From positions 1 to 35,645 of IMG/VR virus record IMGVR_UViG_3300011113_000271: a DNA stretch of 35,645 nucleotides; one strand, given 5' to 3'. Position numbers and translations under genes: made by a program. Below, piece after piece: positions 1 to 4,834 of this stretch. Source of the DNA: a virus. Each line of letters opens with the position of its first letter. Position 1 is the first letter of the stretch. The notes under the pieces were generated by a model. It did not search any database. It was not told the DNA's origin and saw only the letters and a program-made list of their open reading frames with translations.

Positions 1-56
1 AAAAAACAGGGAAGTCGCTCAAGATAAAAGCCGGTTTCGTCATTTTAGGTCAATAG
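1..56 (+). CDS. 3' end of the GP88-like gene (redundant copy)
   Basis: This fragment repeats the last 18 codons and TAG stop of the gene at 34825-35574. It is not a separate gene; it appears because the window ends are redundant. Confidence 0.9.
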   Translation, partial: KTGKSLKIKAGFVILGQ

Positions 57-127
57 GGGGAAATCATGGTTACACTTAAAGCAGTATCAAACACACCGAT
101 ACACCGAATTTTAATTTGTACAATACG
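1..127. repeat. Terminal direct repeat, copy 1 (circle junction)
   Basis: Bases 1-127 are identical to 35519-35645. The unit length of the circle is therefore 35,518 bp. The repeat cuts through two genes: it carries the last 56 bases of the GP88-like gene and the first 62 bases of the gene starting at 66. A repeat of 127 nt equals a common largest assembly k-mer, so it is most simply an overlap left by the assembler on a circular or circularly permuted genome. A true short terminal repeat is less likely. Confidence 0.93.
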
Positions 128-287
128 ATCTGAGTACTCAGATCAAGAGATACCGCTTCGGGTACGATTTAACGCCGACAGCGTTGAGTTAACGCCGAAT
201 CTCGACGGGTTGGAATGGATACTCAACAAAGATCGTACATCGTTTCTCGATGAAATTAGGGACCTCGTATTTAATTGGAGTGAGTAG
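66..287 (+). CDS. Small hypothetical protein (73 aa)
   Basis: I do not recognise the family. The protein is 73 residues, soluble in appearance, with no membrane segment or cysteine cluster. The ATG at 66 follows a strong GGGGGA Shine-Dalgarno sequence nine bases upstream of the gene, just after the stop of the GP88-like gene (9-nt gap), so the two are probably co-transcribed. It ends with TAG at 285. Context places it among the small early genes that run from 33990 through the circle junction. Function unknown. Confidence 0.7.
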   Translation: MVTLKAVSNTPIHRILICTIRSEYSDQEIPLRVRFNADSVELTPNLDGLEWILNKDRTSFLDEIRDLVFNWSE

Positions 288-299
288 CTTAGAGGGTAT

Positions 300-331
300 C
301 CGTGAGCGGGTACCCCATAGGTTTCTCACGG
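300..331. other. Intergenic hairpin
   Basis: CCGTGAG (300-306) and CTCACGG (325-331) form a perfect 7-bp stem with an 18-nt loop, in the 81-nt gap between two small early genes. No U-tract follows directly, so it is not a good intrinsic terminator. It may be an mRNA processing or stability element; this is inference. Confidence 0.45.
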
Positions 332-368
332 TTCTATTTACGTTTTAGACTATAAACAAGGGGACAAA

Positions 369-641
369 ATGAATGCTTGGGATGATAATATCGTGCGTTA
401 TTTTCTGCGAGATCGTCAGGCTTATAACGCAATCCTACCGCTCTTAGAGAAGGGGGTTCCGTTGTGTATGCTATCCGATTCAATGGAACAGTATGCACGG
501 CAAACGATAGCTATATACCCGCATGACGCGGTAAACTGGACCGAATGCGCCAATTTTTTATTGATGGAACATTATGGCGCGATAGAATCAGGGGAGCCTA
601 TCGCGGAATGGTCAGATCAATTCGATCAATCTGAGTACTAA
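369..641 (+). CDS. Small hypothetical protein (90 aa)
   Basis: An acidic protein of 90 residues that I do not recognise. The ATG at 369 has a GGGG-type ribosome site eight bases upstream. Sequence is consistent with a mostly helical soluble protein, with aromatic residues spread through it and an acidic C-terminus (WSDQFDQSEY). It is the last gene of the first early sub-operon: a strong hairpin follows at 651-680 and a new promoter at 681-708. Function unknown. Confidence 0.7.
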   Translation: MNAWDDNIVRYFLRDRQAYNAILPLLEKGVPLCMLSDSMEQYARQTIAIYPHDAVNWTECANFLLMEHYGAIESGEPIAEWSDQFDQSEY

Positions 642-650
642 AAAAAGTGA

Positions 651-690
651 GGGGGTAGGGTAAAAAAACACCTTACCCCCTTGCTTCTGT
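651..690. terminator. Hairpin terminator after the first early sub-operon
   Basis: GGGGGTAGGGT (651-661) pairs with ACCTTACCCCC (670-680): 11 bp with one G-T wobble and an A-rich loop. A run of A lies upstream (640-646) and a partly T-rich TTGCTTCTGT downstream, so it may terminate in both directions, better on the minus strand. It separates 369-641 from the next promoter. Confidence 0.6.
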
Positions 691-708
691 AAACAGACAT
701 GATATAGT
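681..708 (+). promoter_or_regulatory. Early promoter P1 with palindromic operator
   Basis: TTGCTT (681-686) is a possible -35. A TG (700-701), one base and TATAGT (703-708) form an extended -10, 16 nt after the -35. The palindrome TCTGTAAACAGA lies at 686-697, between the boxes. The same arrangement, with identical spacing from palindrome to -10, occurs at 33929-33951. This suggests a sigma70-type promoter controlled by a dimeric repressor; the HTH protein at 33610-33906 is the obvious candidate regulator (inference). Confidence 0.6.
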
Positions 709-721
709 CGGCGTGTCGATT

Positions 722-746
722 GGGAATGGTTCCCGCAACGATTGGA
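722..746 (+). promoter_or_regulatory. Leader hairpin plus ATTGGAG ribosome site
   Basis: GGGAA (722-726) and TTCCC (730-734) form a small hairpin in the mRNA leader. ATTGGAG follows at 741-747 and gives the GGAG Shine-Dalgarno for the ATG at 756 (8-nt spacing). The same hairpin-then-ATTGGAG order recurs before several other genes of this phage. Confidence 0.5.
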
Positions 747-755
747 GAAACGAAA

Positions 756-839
756 ATGACTGCAGCGATTATAACAGTGACCTACGGACTCACGGCTTTT
801 TGGATAGGGTATAACTGGGAGAGATTACGGAAGGAGTAG
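756..839 (+). CDS. 27-residue single-span membrane protein; frame open past amber stop
   Basis: Starts at ATG 756 behind GGAG (744-747). The product, 27 residues, is one hydrophobic segment (residues 2-19) followed by a charged tail ending in WERLRKE, so it is probably an inner-membrane peptide. It stops at TAG 837-839. The same frame then stays open for 51 more codons to a TAG at 993, coding a Pro/Glu/Asp/Arg-rich tail (starting GPPPTQREDG). Readthrough, or a Trp-to-amber change in a former 79-residue protein, would join the two parts. TAG is used as an ordinary stop elsewhere in this genome, so general recoding is unlikely. Family unknown. Confidence 0.5.
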   Translation: MTAAIITVTYGLTAFWIGYNWERLRKE

Positions 840-962
840 GGACCCCCACCCACCCAAAGGGAGGACGGCACACCTGAGCCGGAGCCGGACGGGGACCGCA
901 AGCCGACCGCCGCCGAGGCGCGCAGGCTGCAGCCAGCGTCGCAACCCGCGAAATTTTTCTTG
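840..962. other. GC-rich block after the small membrane gene
   Basis: Bases 840-950 are strikingly GC-rich compared with neighbouring sequence and include C-runs (CCCCCACCCACCC at 843-855). No independent start codon with a ribosome site is visible. In frame with the gene at 756 it reads as an uninterrupted hydrophilic tail after the amber codon. It may be the decayed or readthrough 3' part of that gene, or a recently acquired segment. Confidence 0.5.
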
Positions 963-1020
963 GGTGAAAATAAAATTCGGAATTTTGAGTTCTAGGTGAA
1001 ATAAAAATTCGGAAATTTTG
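963..1020. repeat. AT-rich imperfect direct repeats with inverted cores
   Basis: Two copies of a ~25-bp element lie at 963-987 and 995-1020, both starting GGTGAAA and ending ATTTTG. Each contains an inverted repeat around CGG; the first has perfect 7-bp arms (AAAATTC/GAATTTT, 973-987). A partial third copy (AAATTTTTC) lies at 951-959. They abut the ATTGGAG leader of the gene at 1039. They could be operators for that DNA-binding-type protein or origin iterons; neither is proven. Confidence 0.6.
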
Positions 1021-1038
1021 GATTGGAGAAATATGACT

Positions 1039-1467
1039 ATGTTTTGGAAACTGTTTAGTAAAACCGAGCAAAAACCAGCTACAAAGCTGGAAGAGATGAT
1101 AACAGCTACACCAGCTCTTGCAAAGCTGCCTGTACGCAAGAAAGAGCCAGGCAAGGAATGCAGGTACTGCCACACTGTCAAGCCAGCAGCGGAGTTTAAT
1201 AAGTCACAAAAGGCAGGCGACGGGTTGCAACCTTACTGCAGATCATGTCAGTCAAAGTGCAGTAAGAAGTACCAAAAGAAGGCAAAGAAACTTGAGCAAA
1301 AAGCTATTGAGGCAGGTCAGAAACCACCGACGATGACGATATGCGTTAAAGGTGTTCCAAAGGATATGCACGAACGTCTTATGCGGCTTGCAGAGCGTAG
1401 AAAGTCTACGTTCCGTGCCATGTACCTCGACATGGTGAAGACCTACCTCATTCTTAACGACAAATAA
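1039..1467 (+). CDS. Zinc-finger plus ribbon-helix-helix-like protein
   Basis: The N-terminal half has a Cys cluster (CRYC at 41-44, CRSC at 67-70, a further Cys at 74) of the zinc-binding type seen next to HNH and endonuclease VII folds. No His-Asn-His catalytic set follows, so a binding role is more likely than a nuclease role. A Lys-rich helix links it to a C-terminal stretch (98-140, ICVKGVPKDMHERLMRLAE) resembling an Arc/CopG ribbon-helix-helix. I favour ATG 1039, 10 nt after GGAG; ATG 1033 would leave only 4 nt. The gene precedes bet by 10 nt and follows AT-rich repeats it might bind. DNA binding is inferred from motifs. Confidence 0.75.
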   Translation: MFWKLFSKTEQKPATKLEEMITATPALAKLPVRKKEPGKECRYCHTVKPAAEFNKSQKAGDGLQPYCRSCQSKCSKKYQKKAKKLEQKAIEAGQKPPTMTICVKGVPKDMHERLMRLAERRKSTFRAMYLDMVKTYLILNDK

Positions 1468-1477
1468 GGAGACCTTT

Positions 1478-2155
1478 ATGACTACAGAGTTAACAACAGT
1501 GAACTATCAAGACCCACACGTTATCAAGGTGCTGAAACACACAGTCGCTCGCGGAGCTACAGACGCAGAGTTTGCGCTGTTCCTTGAGTACTGCAAGAGC
1601 ACAAAACTAAATCCGTTTAAGAAGGAAATCTGGTTTATAAAGGCTGGAGACCGCGTACAGCTTATGACGGGTATCAATGGCTACTGGACAATCGCCAACG
1701 CTCATCCTGAGTTTGACGGTGCCGAGAGTGGCATGATTAACAAGGATGGTGAGTGGGTAAAGTCTGTAGGCGATACGAGCTTCATTGGTGCTTGGTGTCG
1801 CATCTACCGCAAGGACAGAAAGTATCCAATGGAAGGCGAGGCAATGATGGCCGACTACGACACTGGCAACGGTCTGTGGAAGTACAAGCCACGGATCATG
1901 ATAAAAAAGGTCGCAGAGTCCATCGCGTTGCGTAAAGCATTCTCTCAAGAACTAAATGGCCTGTATACAGAGGAAGAGATGCCTGCTAAGTATGCTGCGC
2001 CGCCAGGAGAGTTCGTAGAGATAAAACCTCCTGTCATGCAGGTGACAAAAGAAATACTCAACAAAGAGACTGGCGAGCTGGTAGACGTAGTGTTTACTGA
2101 CGATGACCTCCCTTGGGAGGCTGAGAAAAAGTCAGCAAGTGGAAAGAGAAAATGA
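1478..2155 (+). CDS. bet: Single-strand annealing recombinase, Bet/RecT superfamily
   Basis: The 225-residue protein matches the Bet/Red-beta group of phage annealing proteins. Diagnostic stretches are ATDAEFALFLEYCKSTKLNPF (about 27-47), which is the family's D-E-L-x-x-F pattern, then LMTGINGYWTIA (62-73) and the RIMIKKVAESIALRKAF helix (about 136-152). The family coats single-stranded DNA and anneals complementary strands during replication and recombination, usually with an exonuclease partner. No lambda-Exo homologue is obvious; the VRR-NUC protein at 5426 and the candidate nuclease at 3626 are possible partners. The ATG lies behind AAGGAG. Its stop overlaps the next start (ATGA), so the next gene is translationally coupled. 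Confidence 0.9.
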   Translation: MTTELTTVNYQDPHVIKVLKHTVARGATDAEFALFLEYCKSTKLNPFKKEIWFIKAGDRVQLMTGINGYWTIANAHPEFDGAESGMINKDGEWVKSVGDTSFIGAWCRIYRKDRKYPMEGEAMMADYDTGNGLWKYKPRIMIKKVAESIALRKAFSQELNGLYTEEEMPAKYAAPPGEFVEIKPPVMQVTKEILNKETGELVDVVFTDDDLPWEAEKKSASGKRK

Positions 2156-2331
2156 ACCGAGATTACAAGCCTGGTTACGACAAGCCGAGAGACGGGTACG
2201 TTCGTTACACGATTTACCTGGACAGCGAACTATTGCAGAAGTTCAAAGAGATGGCCGCTCAAGAAGGTAAGTCAATGCTGGAAGCAGCAAACGAGGCTAT
2301 CGGTAATTGGGTTTATGTCGAGGAAGAGTAG
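2152..2331 (+). CDS. 59-aa ribbon-helix-helix protein coupled to bet
   Basis: A short gene that overlaps the bet stop by four bases (ATGA at 2152-2155). The 59 residues contain a strand (YVRYTIYLD, about 16-24) then two helices (SELLQKFKEMAAQEGK and SMLEAANEAIGNWV), the layout of Arc/MetJ/CopG ribbon-helix-helix dimers that bind DNA through the strand. It most likely represses or modulates this operon. The gene ends six bases before the tRNA. The fold is inferred from sequence pattern only. Confidence 0.75.
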   Translation: MNRDYKPGYDKPRDGYVRYTIYLDSELLQKFKEMAAQEGKSMLEAANEAIGNWVYVEEE

Positions 2332-2337
2332 CAGTAC

Positions 2338-2413
2338 TGGAGCGTAGTTCAGTTGGCAGAACAGGTGGCTGTTAACTACCATGTCGGAGGTTCGAGTCCT
2401 CCCGCTCCAGCCA
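2338..2413 (+). tRNA. tRNA-Asn(GTT), CCA encoded
   Basis: A complete cloverleaf: acceptor TGGAGCG/CGCTCCA, D arm, anticodon stem GGTGG/CTACC (one G-T pair) with anticodon GTT at 2371-2373, variable loop, and T arm GGAGG-TTCGAGT-CCTCC. Discriminator G is followed by genomic CCA at 2411-2413. The sequence resembles bacterial tRNA-Asn. Only this tRNA is visible in the window. Phage tRNAs usually supplement host decoding for biased codons; it is also a possible relic attachment site, but no integrase is present. Confidence 0.95.
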
Positions 2414-2459
2414 TAAAAAAACCGAGGGTAAGTAGAATCAAGGAACTACCTACCCTCGG
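2414..2459 (-). terminator. Strong hairpin with U-tract on the minus strand
   Basis: CCGAGGGTA (2422-2430) pairs with TACCCTCGG (2451-2459), extended by a GTAG/CTAC inner stem. The poly-T needed for intrinsic termination (TTTTTTT) is found when read on the minus strand (2415-2421). On the plus strand the hairpin is followed by CGATTGGAG instead. It could stop antisense transcription, and on the plus strand trim the tRNA transcript or protect the 5' end of the next message. Confidence 0.6.
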
Positions 2460-2478
2460 CGATTGGAGACAATCGACA

Positions 2479-2511
2479 GTGACTAGCTACCGAAAATCAA
2501 TAAATGAGTAA
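2479..2511 (+). CDS. Possible 10-codon leader peptide
   Basis: GTG at 2479 lies ten bases after GGAG of the recurring ATTGGAG element. It opens ten codons (MTSYRKSINE) and stops at TAA 2509-2511, overlapping the ATG of the next gene at 2504. Such an arrangement would allow coupled translation of the following gene, which has no ribosome site of its own. Evidence is limited to the signal and spacing. Confidence 0.35.
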   Translation: MTSYRKSINE

Positions 2512-2710
2512 CATATACCCACAAACAGAGCAACTTATGTCAATGCACAATAGAGGGTACTCAAACAATCGATACACATCTTCCTACCGGAAGACGAAGG
2601 ATCTAACTAACTCACTAATAGTTGATCCTACTAACTCACTAATGGGGTATTGGGGGAAGGTATTCTTTTTAACAGACAGAGCTAAGGCTGTTATCGAGAT
2701 TAGTGAATGA
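2504..2710 (+). CDS. Small hypothetical protein with internal 8-residue repeat (68 aa)
   Basis: A 68-residue frame with no recognised family. Polar, Asn/Ser/Tyr-rich N-terminus, then a tandem duplication of eight codons (DLTNSLIV / DPTNSLMG) encoded by 2600-2647, then a short hydrophobic C-terminal part. The ATG has no clear Shine-Dalgarno but overlaps the stop of a 10-codon frame that does, suggesting coupling. A G-run region follows. Whether this is a functional protein is uncertain. Confidence 0.45.
   Translation: MSNIYPQTEQLMSMHNRGYSNNRYTSSYRKTKDLTNSLIVDPTNSLMGYWGKVFFLTDRAKAVIEISE
2600..2647 (+). repeat. 24-bp in-frame tandem duplication
   Basis: Two adjacent 24-bp units (2600-2623 and 2624-2647), both beginning GATC and sharing ACTAACTCACTAAT. 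Being a multiple of three, the duplication keeps the reading frame of the surrounding small gene. Confidence 0.75.
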
Positions 2711-2713
2711 GTA

Positions 2714-2741
2714 GGGGGGTGGGGGGTATTAGGGGGGAGGG
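2714..2741 (+). other. G-quadruplex-type motif
   Basis: Four G-runs of 6, 6, 6 and 3 bases separated by loops of T, TATTA and A lie directly after the stop of the gene ending at 2710 and about 60 bases before the next start. This satisfies the canonical G3+N1-7 pattern on the coding strand, so both DNA and mRNA could fold. A role in terminating, pausing or replication is possible but not shown. Confidence 0.7.
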
Positions 2742-2797
2742 ACACCCACCTTGTCAAGACCCTAATAGTAAAAAAAGTTTAATTGGAGACAAAAAAT

Positions 2798-3310
2798 ATG
2801 ATGGATGTTGAACAAATCAAACAACTGATGCTGATTCTAAGAGCCGAGTACGGCAACAAGGTGGTCTGCACCGAGGATAGAGCAAGCGTGTGGCAGGTGG
2901 TATTGGCTCACGCCTCGTATAACGAAGCACAGCTCGCTATAGCGAAACTTCTCTCTGAGGCGAGGCCTTTCCCTCCCTCGATAGGAGAAATCAACCAGGA
3001 GGTCATTAGAGGCCGTAAAACGGAAACAGCAGACTGGTCCCAGTTATGGGACGCCGTGGCCGAGGCAGGGTCTCGCTCGCTCTACTACGCAGAAGAGGAG
3101 GCGGCAAAACTTCCACCGTCAGCCTTAAAGGCTATAGGCGGCATACCAGGTCTAAAGGAGGTCGCAAACAGCACCCCAGACCATATCGCGGTTATCCGCG
3201 CACAATTTCGTCAGAGGCTGGAAGCAGCAACCGAGAACCAGGATACCCAGGTAACTCGAAAGAACCTGTTAAGGTCCCTGCCGAAAATCAACGTAAAACA
3301 AATAGGATGA
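2798..3310 (+). CDS. Probable helicase loader / replisome organiser (G39P-like)
   Basis: A 170-residue protein. The N-terminal ~70 residues are helical and end with ARPFPPSIGEINQEV (55-69), the pattern of G39P-type helicase loader domains, in which a fPPs-x-gEI motif closes a small helical bundle. The rest is Ala/Glu-rich and ends in a basic segment (RKNLLRSLPKINVKQ) that could bind DNA or partner. Such proteins bring the replicative helicase to phage origins. No helicase is recognised here, so it may recruit the host enzyme. The start is ATG 2798, nine bases after GGAG; the TTG at 2783 is part of the ribosome site. It overlaps the next gene by ATGA. Confidence 0.6.
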   Translation: MMDVEQIKQLMLILRAEYGNKVVCTEDRASVWQVVLAHASYNEAQLAIAKLLSEARPFPPSIGEINQEVIRGRKTETADWSQLWDAVAEAGSRSLYYAEEEAAKLPPSALKAIGGIPGLKEVANSTPDHIAVIRAQFRQRLEAATENQDTQVTRKNLLRSLPKINVKQIG

Positions 3311-3561
3311 ATATGGCGTTCGCAAAAAAGACAAGAGAAGAGTGGGATGCAGAGGCTAAGGCAAAGAACCTGCAGAAGGCCGTCGACAACATCGACATGG
3401 TGAAGCAAATCGCTAAGGCCGCAGCGTTAGGCGCAGACAGCAAGACCGACGCGCTGCTGATGATTCTCCTCTCAGAGATCATGAACCTTAACAACAACCT
3501 CTATTGGATCAATCACGCACTAAAAAAAGCTAAAACCTCTAGCGATAACGTGCCGTTCTAA
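3307..3561 (+). CDS. Small helical protein with SSB-like C-terminal tip (84 aa)
   Basis: Starts at ATG 3307, overlapping the preceding stop by four bases; a second ATG at 3313 is possible. The protein is mainly helical: a charged N-terminal helix, an Ala-rich middle and a leucine-rich helix (ALLMILLSEIMNLNNNLYW). It ends SSDNVPF, similar to the acidic DDDIPF tip by which bacterial SSB recruits partners. There is no OB-fold, so it is not SSB itself; it may mimic or follow the tip, or the resemblance may be chance. Family not recognised. Part of the recombination/replication operon. Confidence 0.7.
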   Translation: MNMAFAKKTREEWDAEAKAKNLQKAVDNIDMVKQIAKAAALGADSKTDALLMILLSEIMNLNNNLYWINHALKKAKTSSDNVPF

Positions 3562-3572
3562 TGTATACAGAT

Positions 3573-3611
3573 GGTCGCAGGTGCTTACTCCATGAGTGCC
3601 TGCGACCTTTG
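3573..3611 (+). terminator. Hairpin before the gene at 3626
   Basis: GGTCGCAGG (3573-3581) pairs with CCTGCGACC (3599-3607), nine perfect bp, followed by TTTGTT and then TTGGAG. It fits a weak intrinsic terminator or attenuator, or the recurring leader hairpin placed in front of a TTGGAG ribosome site. Confidence 0.55.
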
Positions 3612-3625
3612 TTGGAGACAAATAC

Positions 3626-3985
3626 ATGACTAGACAACGAAACGACTCACACTCAACCGAGTTTGGATTGTGGCTACGCAATCAAAAAAGCCTCGACCAG
3701 AAGCACGGCTACCTCGCTACAAACCTGGATTATATTTGGGGAAACTACAACAAACTTAAGTGGATGATGATTGAAGAGAAACGCTGGAGAGCGCCTCTTC
3801 GTCAGGCACAACGTGACCTAATCGAAGTCCTCGACCAATGCTGCAAGAAAGACCCCATGTACGAAGGCTTTCATGTGCTGCAATTCGAACGAACGTCACC
3901 GGATGACGGACGAGTATGGTGGGACGATAAAGAAATAAGCAAAGAAGAACTACTTCAGCTATTATCGTTTAGGATCACACTATGA
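3626..3985 (+). CDS. Conserved phage protein, possible PD-(D/E)XK-like fold (119 aa)
   Basis: Begins at ATG 3626, eight bases after the GGAG of TTGGAG. The N-terminal part reads HSTEFGLWLRN, then ATNLDYIWGNYNKLKWMMIEEKRW (about residues 32-55). The spacing of Asp in LDYIW and of Glu-Glu-Lys in IEEKR resembles motifs II and III of restriction-endonuclease-like folds, so a nuclease role is conceivable. I know similar proteins only as unannotated phage genes. The gene overlaps the next by ATGA. Catalytic activity is inference from a short motif. Confidence 0.65.
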   Translation: MTRQRNDSHSTEFGLWLRNQKSLDQKHGYLATNLDYIWGNYNKLKWMMIEEKRWRAPLRQAQRDLIEVLDQCCKKDPMYEGFHVLQFERTSPDDGRVWWDDKEISKEELLQLLSFRITL

Positions 3986-4224
3986 ACAAATACTACAGCA
4001 GTCACAGAATCACAGACGGGAAATGGGAAGTGGTAGTGTGGATACGCGAAGACGAGAACTACACCCACGATCCAATTCAGAGACCAGACTTACGAGACCT
4101 TATAAACAAACACTACAACGCATCTCCAATAGAGATGGCGCGAGCAATTCTTGAGACGGTGTTACATGCGGAAAAAGTACAAGTCGATTCATTCGGAGGC
4201 AAAGGCGTATATGTCGAGCGATAG
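3982..4224 (+). CDS. Small hypothetical protein (80 aa)
   Basis: Overlaps the upstream stop by ATGA and the downstream gene by 14 bases, so it is part of a tightly coupled string. Eighty residues, no membrane span or cysteine; includes a basic/acidic N-terminal half (KWEVVVWIREDENY) and a helical segment (PIEMARAILETVLHAEK). Family not recognised. Confidence 0.65.
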   Translation: MNKYYSSHRITDGKWEVVVWIREDENYTHDPIQRPDLRDLINKHYNASPIEMARAILETVLHAEKVQVDSFGGKGVYVER

Positions 4225-4429
4225 CAAAACTAAAGACCAGTTGGCACAAGAATACGTCGATTACATGATTGAAAGAATCGGTGAGGGTAAAATCTACCCA
4301 GAGAACCTTAAAGACGCTTACTGTTCCGGCTACCTGCGAGGTACAATAGACACACTACTGAAGGAAGTTGCCGACTTCAGTAGCGACATATCCGTCTACA
4401 TACCCGGCAAGATTAAAGAGGACGCATAA
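4211..4429 (+). CDS. Small hypothetical protein (72 aa)
   Basis: I place the start at ATG 4211, 11 bases after GGAGG (4195-4199), inside the end of the previous gene. The frame is open further upstream but only as the shadow of that gene. The protein is acidic and helical with no known motif. Its stop TAA shares an A with the next ATG (TAATG). Confidence 0.65.
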   Translation: MSSDSKTKDQLAQEYVDYMIERIGEGKIYPENLKDAYCSGYLRGTIDTLLKEVADFSSDISVYIPGKIKEDA

Positions 4430-4587
4430 TGCCACTGAACAAGAAGGGACTTAAGATCCGCGCCGCAATGGAAAAGTACTACGGCAAGGAGAAGGGTGAA
4501 GATGTCTTTTACGCAAGCGAGAATAAGGGAACAATCAAAGGCGTAACAAAGAAAGAGAAGAAGGCAAAAGATGGCAAGGGAAAGTAA
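4429..4587 (+). CDS. Conserved small phage protein (52 aa, Lys-rich)
   Basis: A short gene starting in a TAATG junction at 4429. The product has the pattern MPLNKKGLKIRAAMEKYYGKEKGEDVFYAS split here as MPLNKKGLKI then EKYYGKEKG and DVFYASENKGTIKGV, which I recognise as a widespread small phage protein of unknown function, often beside head or replication genes. It is very basic at the C-terminus (KKEKKAKDGKGK). It overlaps the following gene by 17 bases. Confidence 0.75.
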   Translation: MPLNKKGLKIRAAMEKYYGKEKGEDVFYASENKGTIKGVTKKEKKAKDGKGK

Positions 4588-4834
4588 GATCCGTCAAAGC
4601 CTTGAAAAAAACATACGCTTGAACAAACCTTTCCGCACACCAGGAGAGCGAAAGAAGTTCGCTGTGTATGTAAAAAACGAAAACGGCAACGTCATAAAAG
4701 TTCGCTTCGGAGATCCTAACATGAAGATCCGAAAGAACGAGCCAGAGCGACGCAAGAGTTTTCGAGCACGGCATAACTGCGACGATCCAGGTCCGAAAAC
4801 AAAAGCTAGGTATTGGTCTTGTAGGAATTGGTAG
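4571..4834 (+). CDS. Conserved phage protein with FGDPNM / RHNC / RYWSC motifs (87 aa)
   Basis: The C-terminal half carries KVRFGDPNM, SFRARHNCDD and ARYWSCRNW. This combination is characteristic of a family common in tailed phages, often found as a separate protein or as the end of prohead protease/core proteins (DUF6321-like). The conserved Cys and His suggest metal binding. Here it lies in the early block, away from the head genes. ATG 4571 follows GAAGAAGG. The stop shares its G with the next GTG start. Function is not established. Confidence 0.7.
   Translation: MARESKIRQSLEKNIRLNKPFRTPGERKKFAVYVKNENGNVIKVRFGDPNMKIRKNEPERRKSFRARHNCDDPGPKTKARYWSCRNW

Noticed and set aside
790-1181. Two minus-strand frames of 118-127 codons
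   Set aside because: They lie across the repeats and opposite the zinc-finger gene, have no ribosome site, and read as composition-driven shadow translation.
2338-2413. tRNA as an attachment site
   Set aside because: No integrase and no second copy of the tRNA 3' end were seen.
1018-2800. TTG start codons at 1018, 2783 and 33975
   Set aside because: Each TTG is part of the ATTGGAG ribosome site; ATG codons 8-10 bases after GGAG are better starts.
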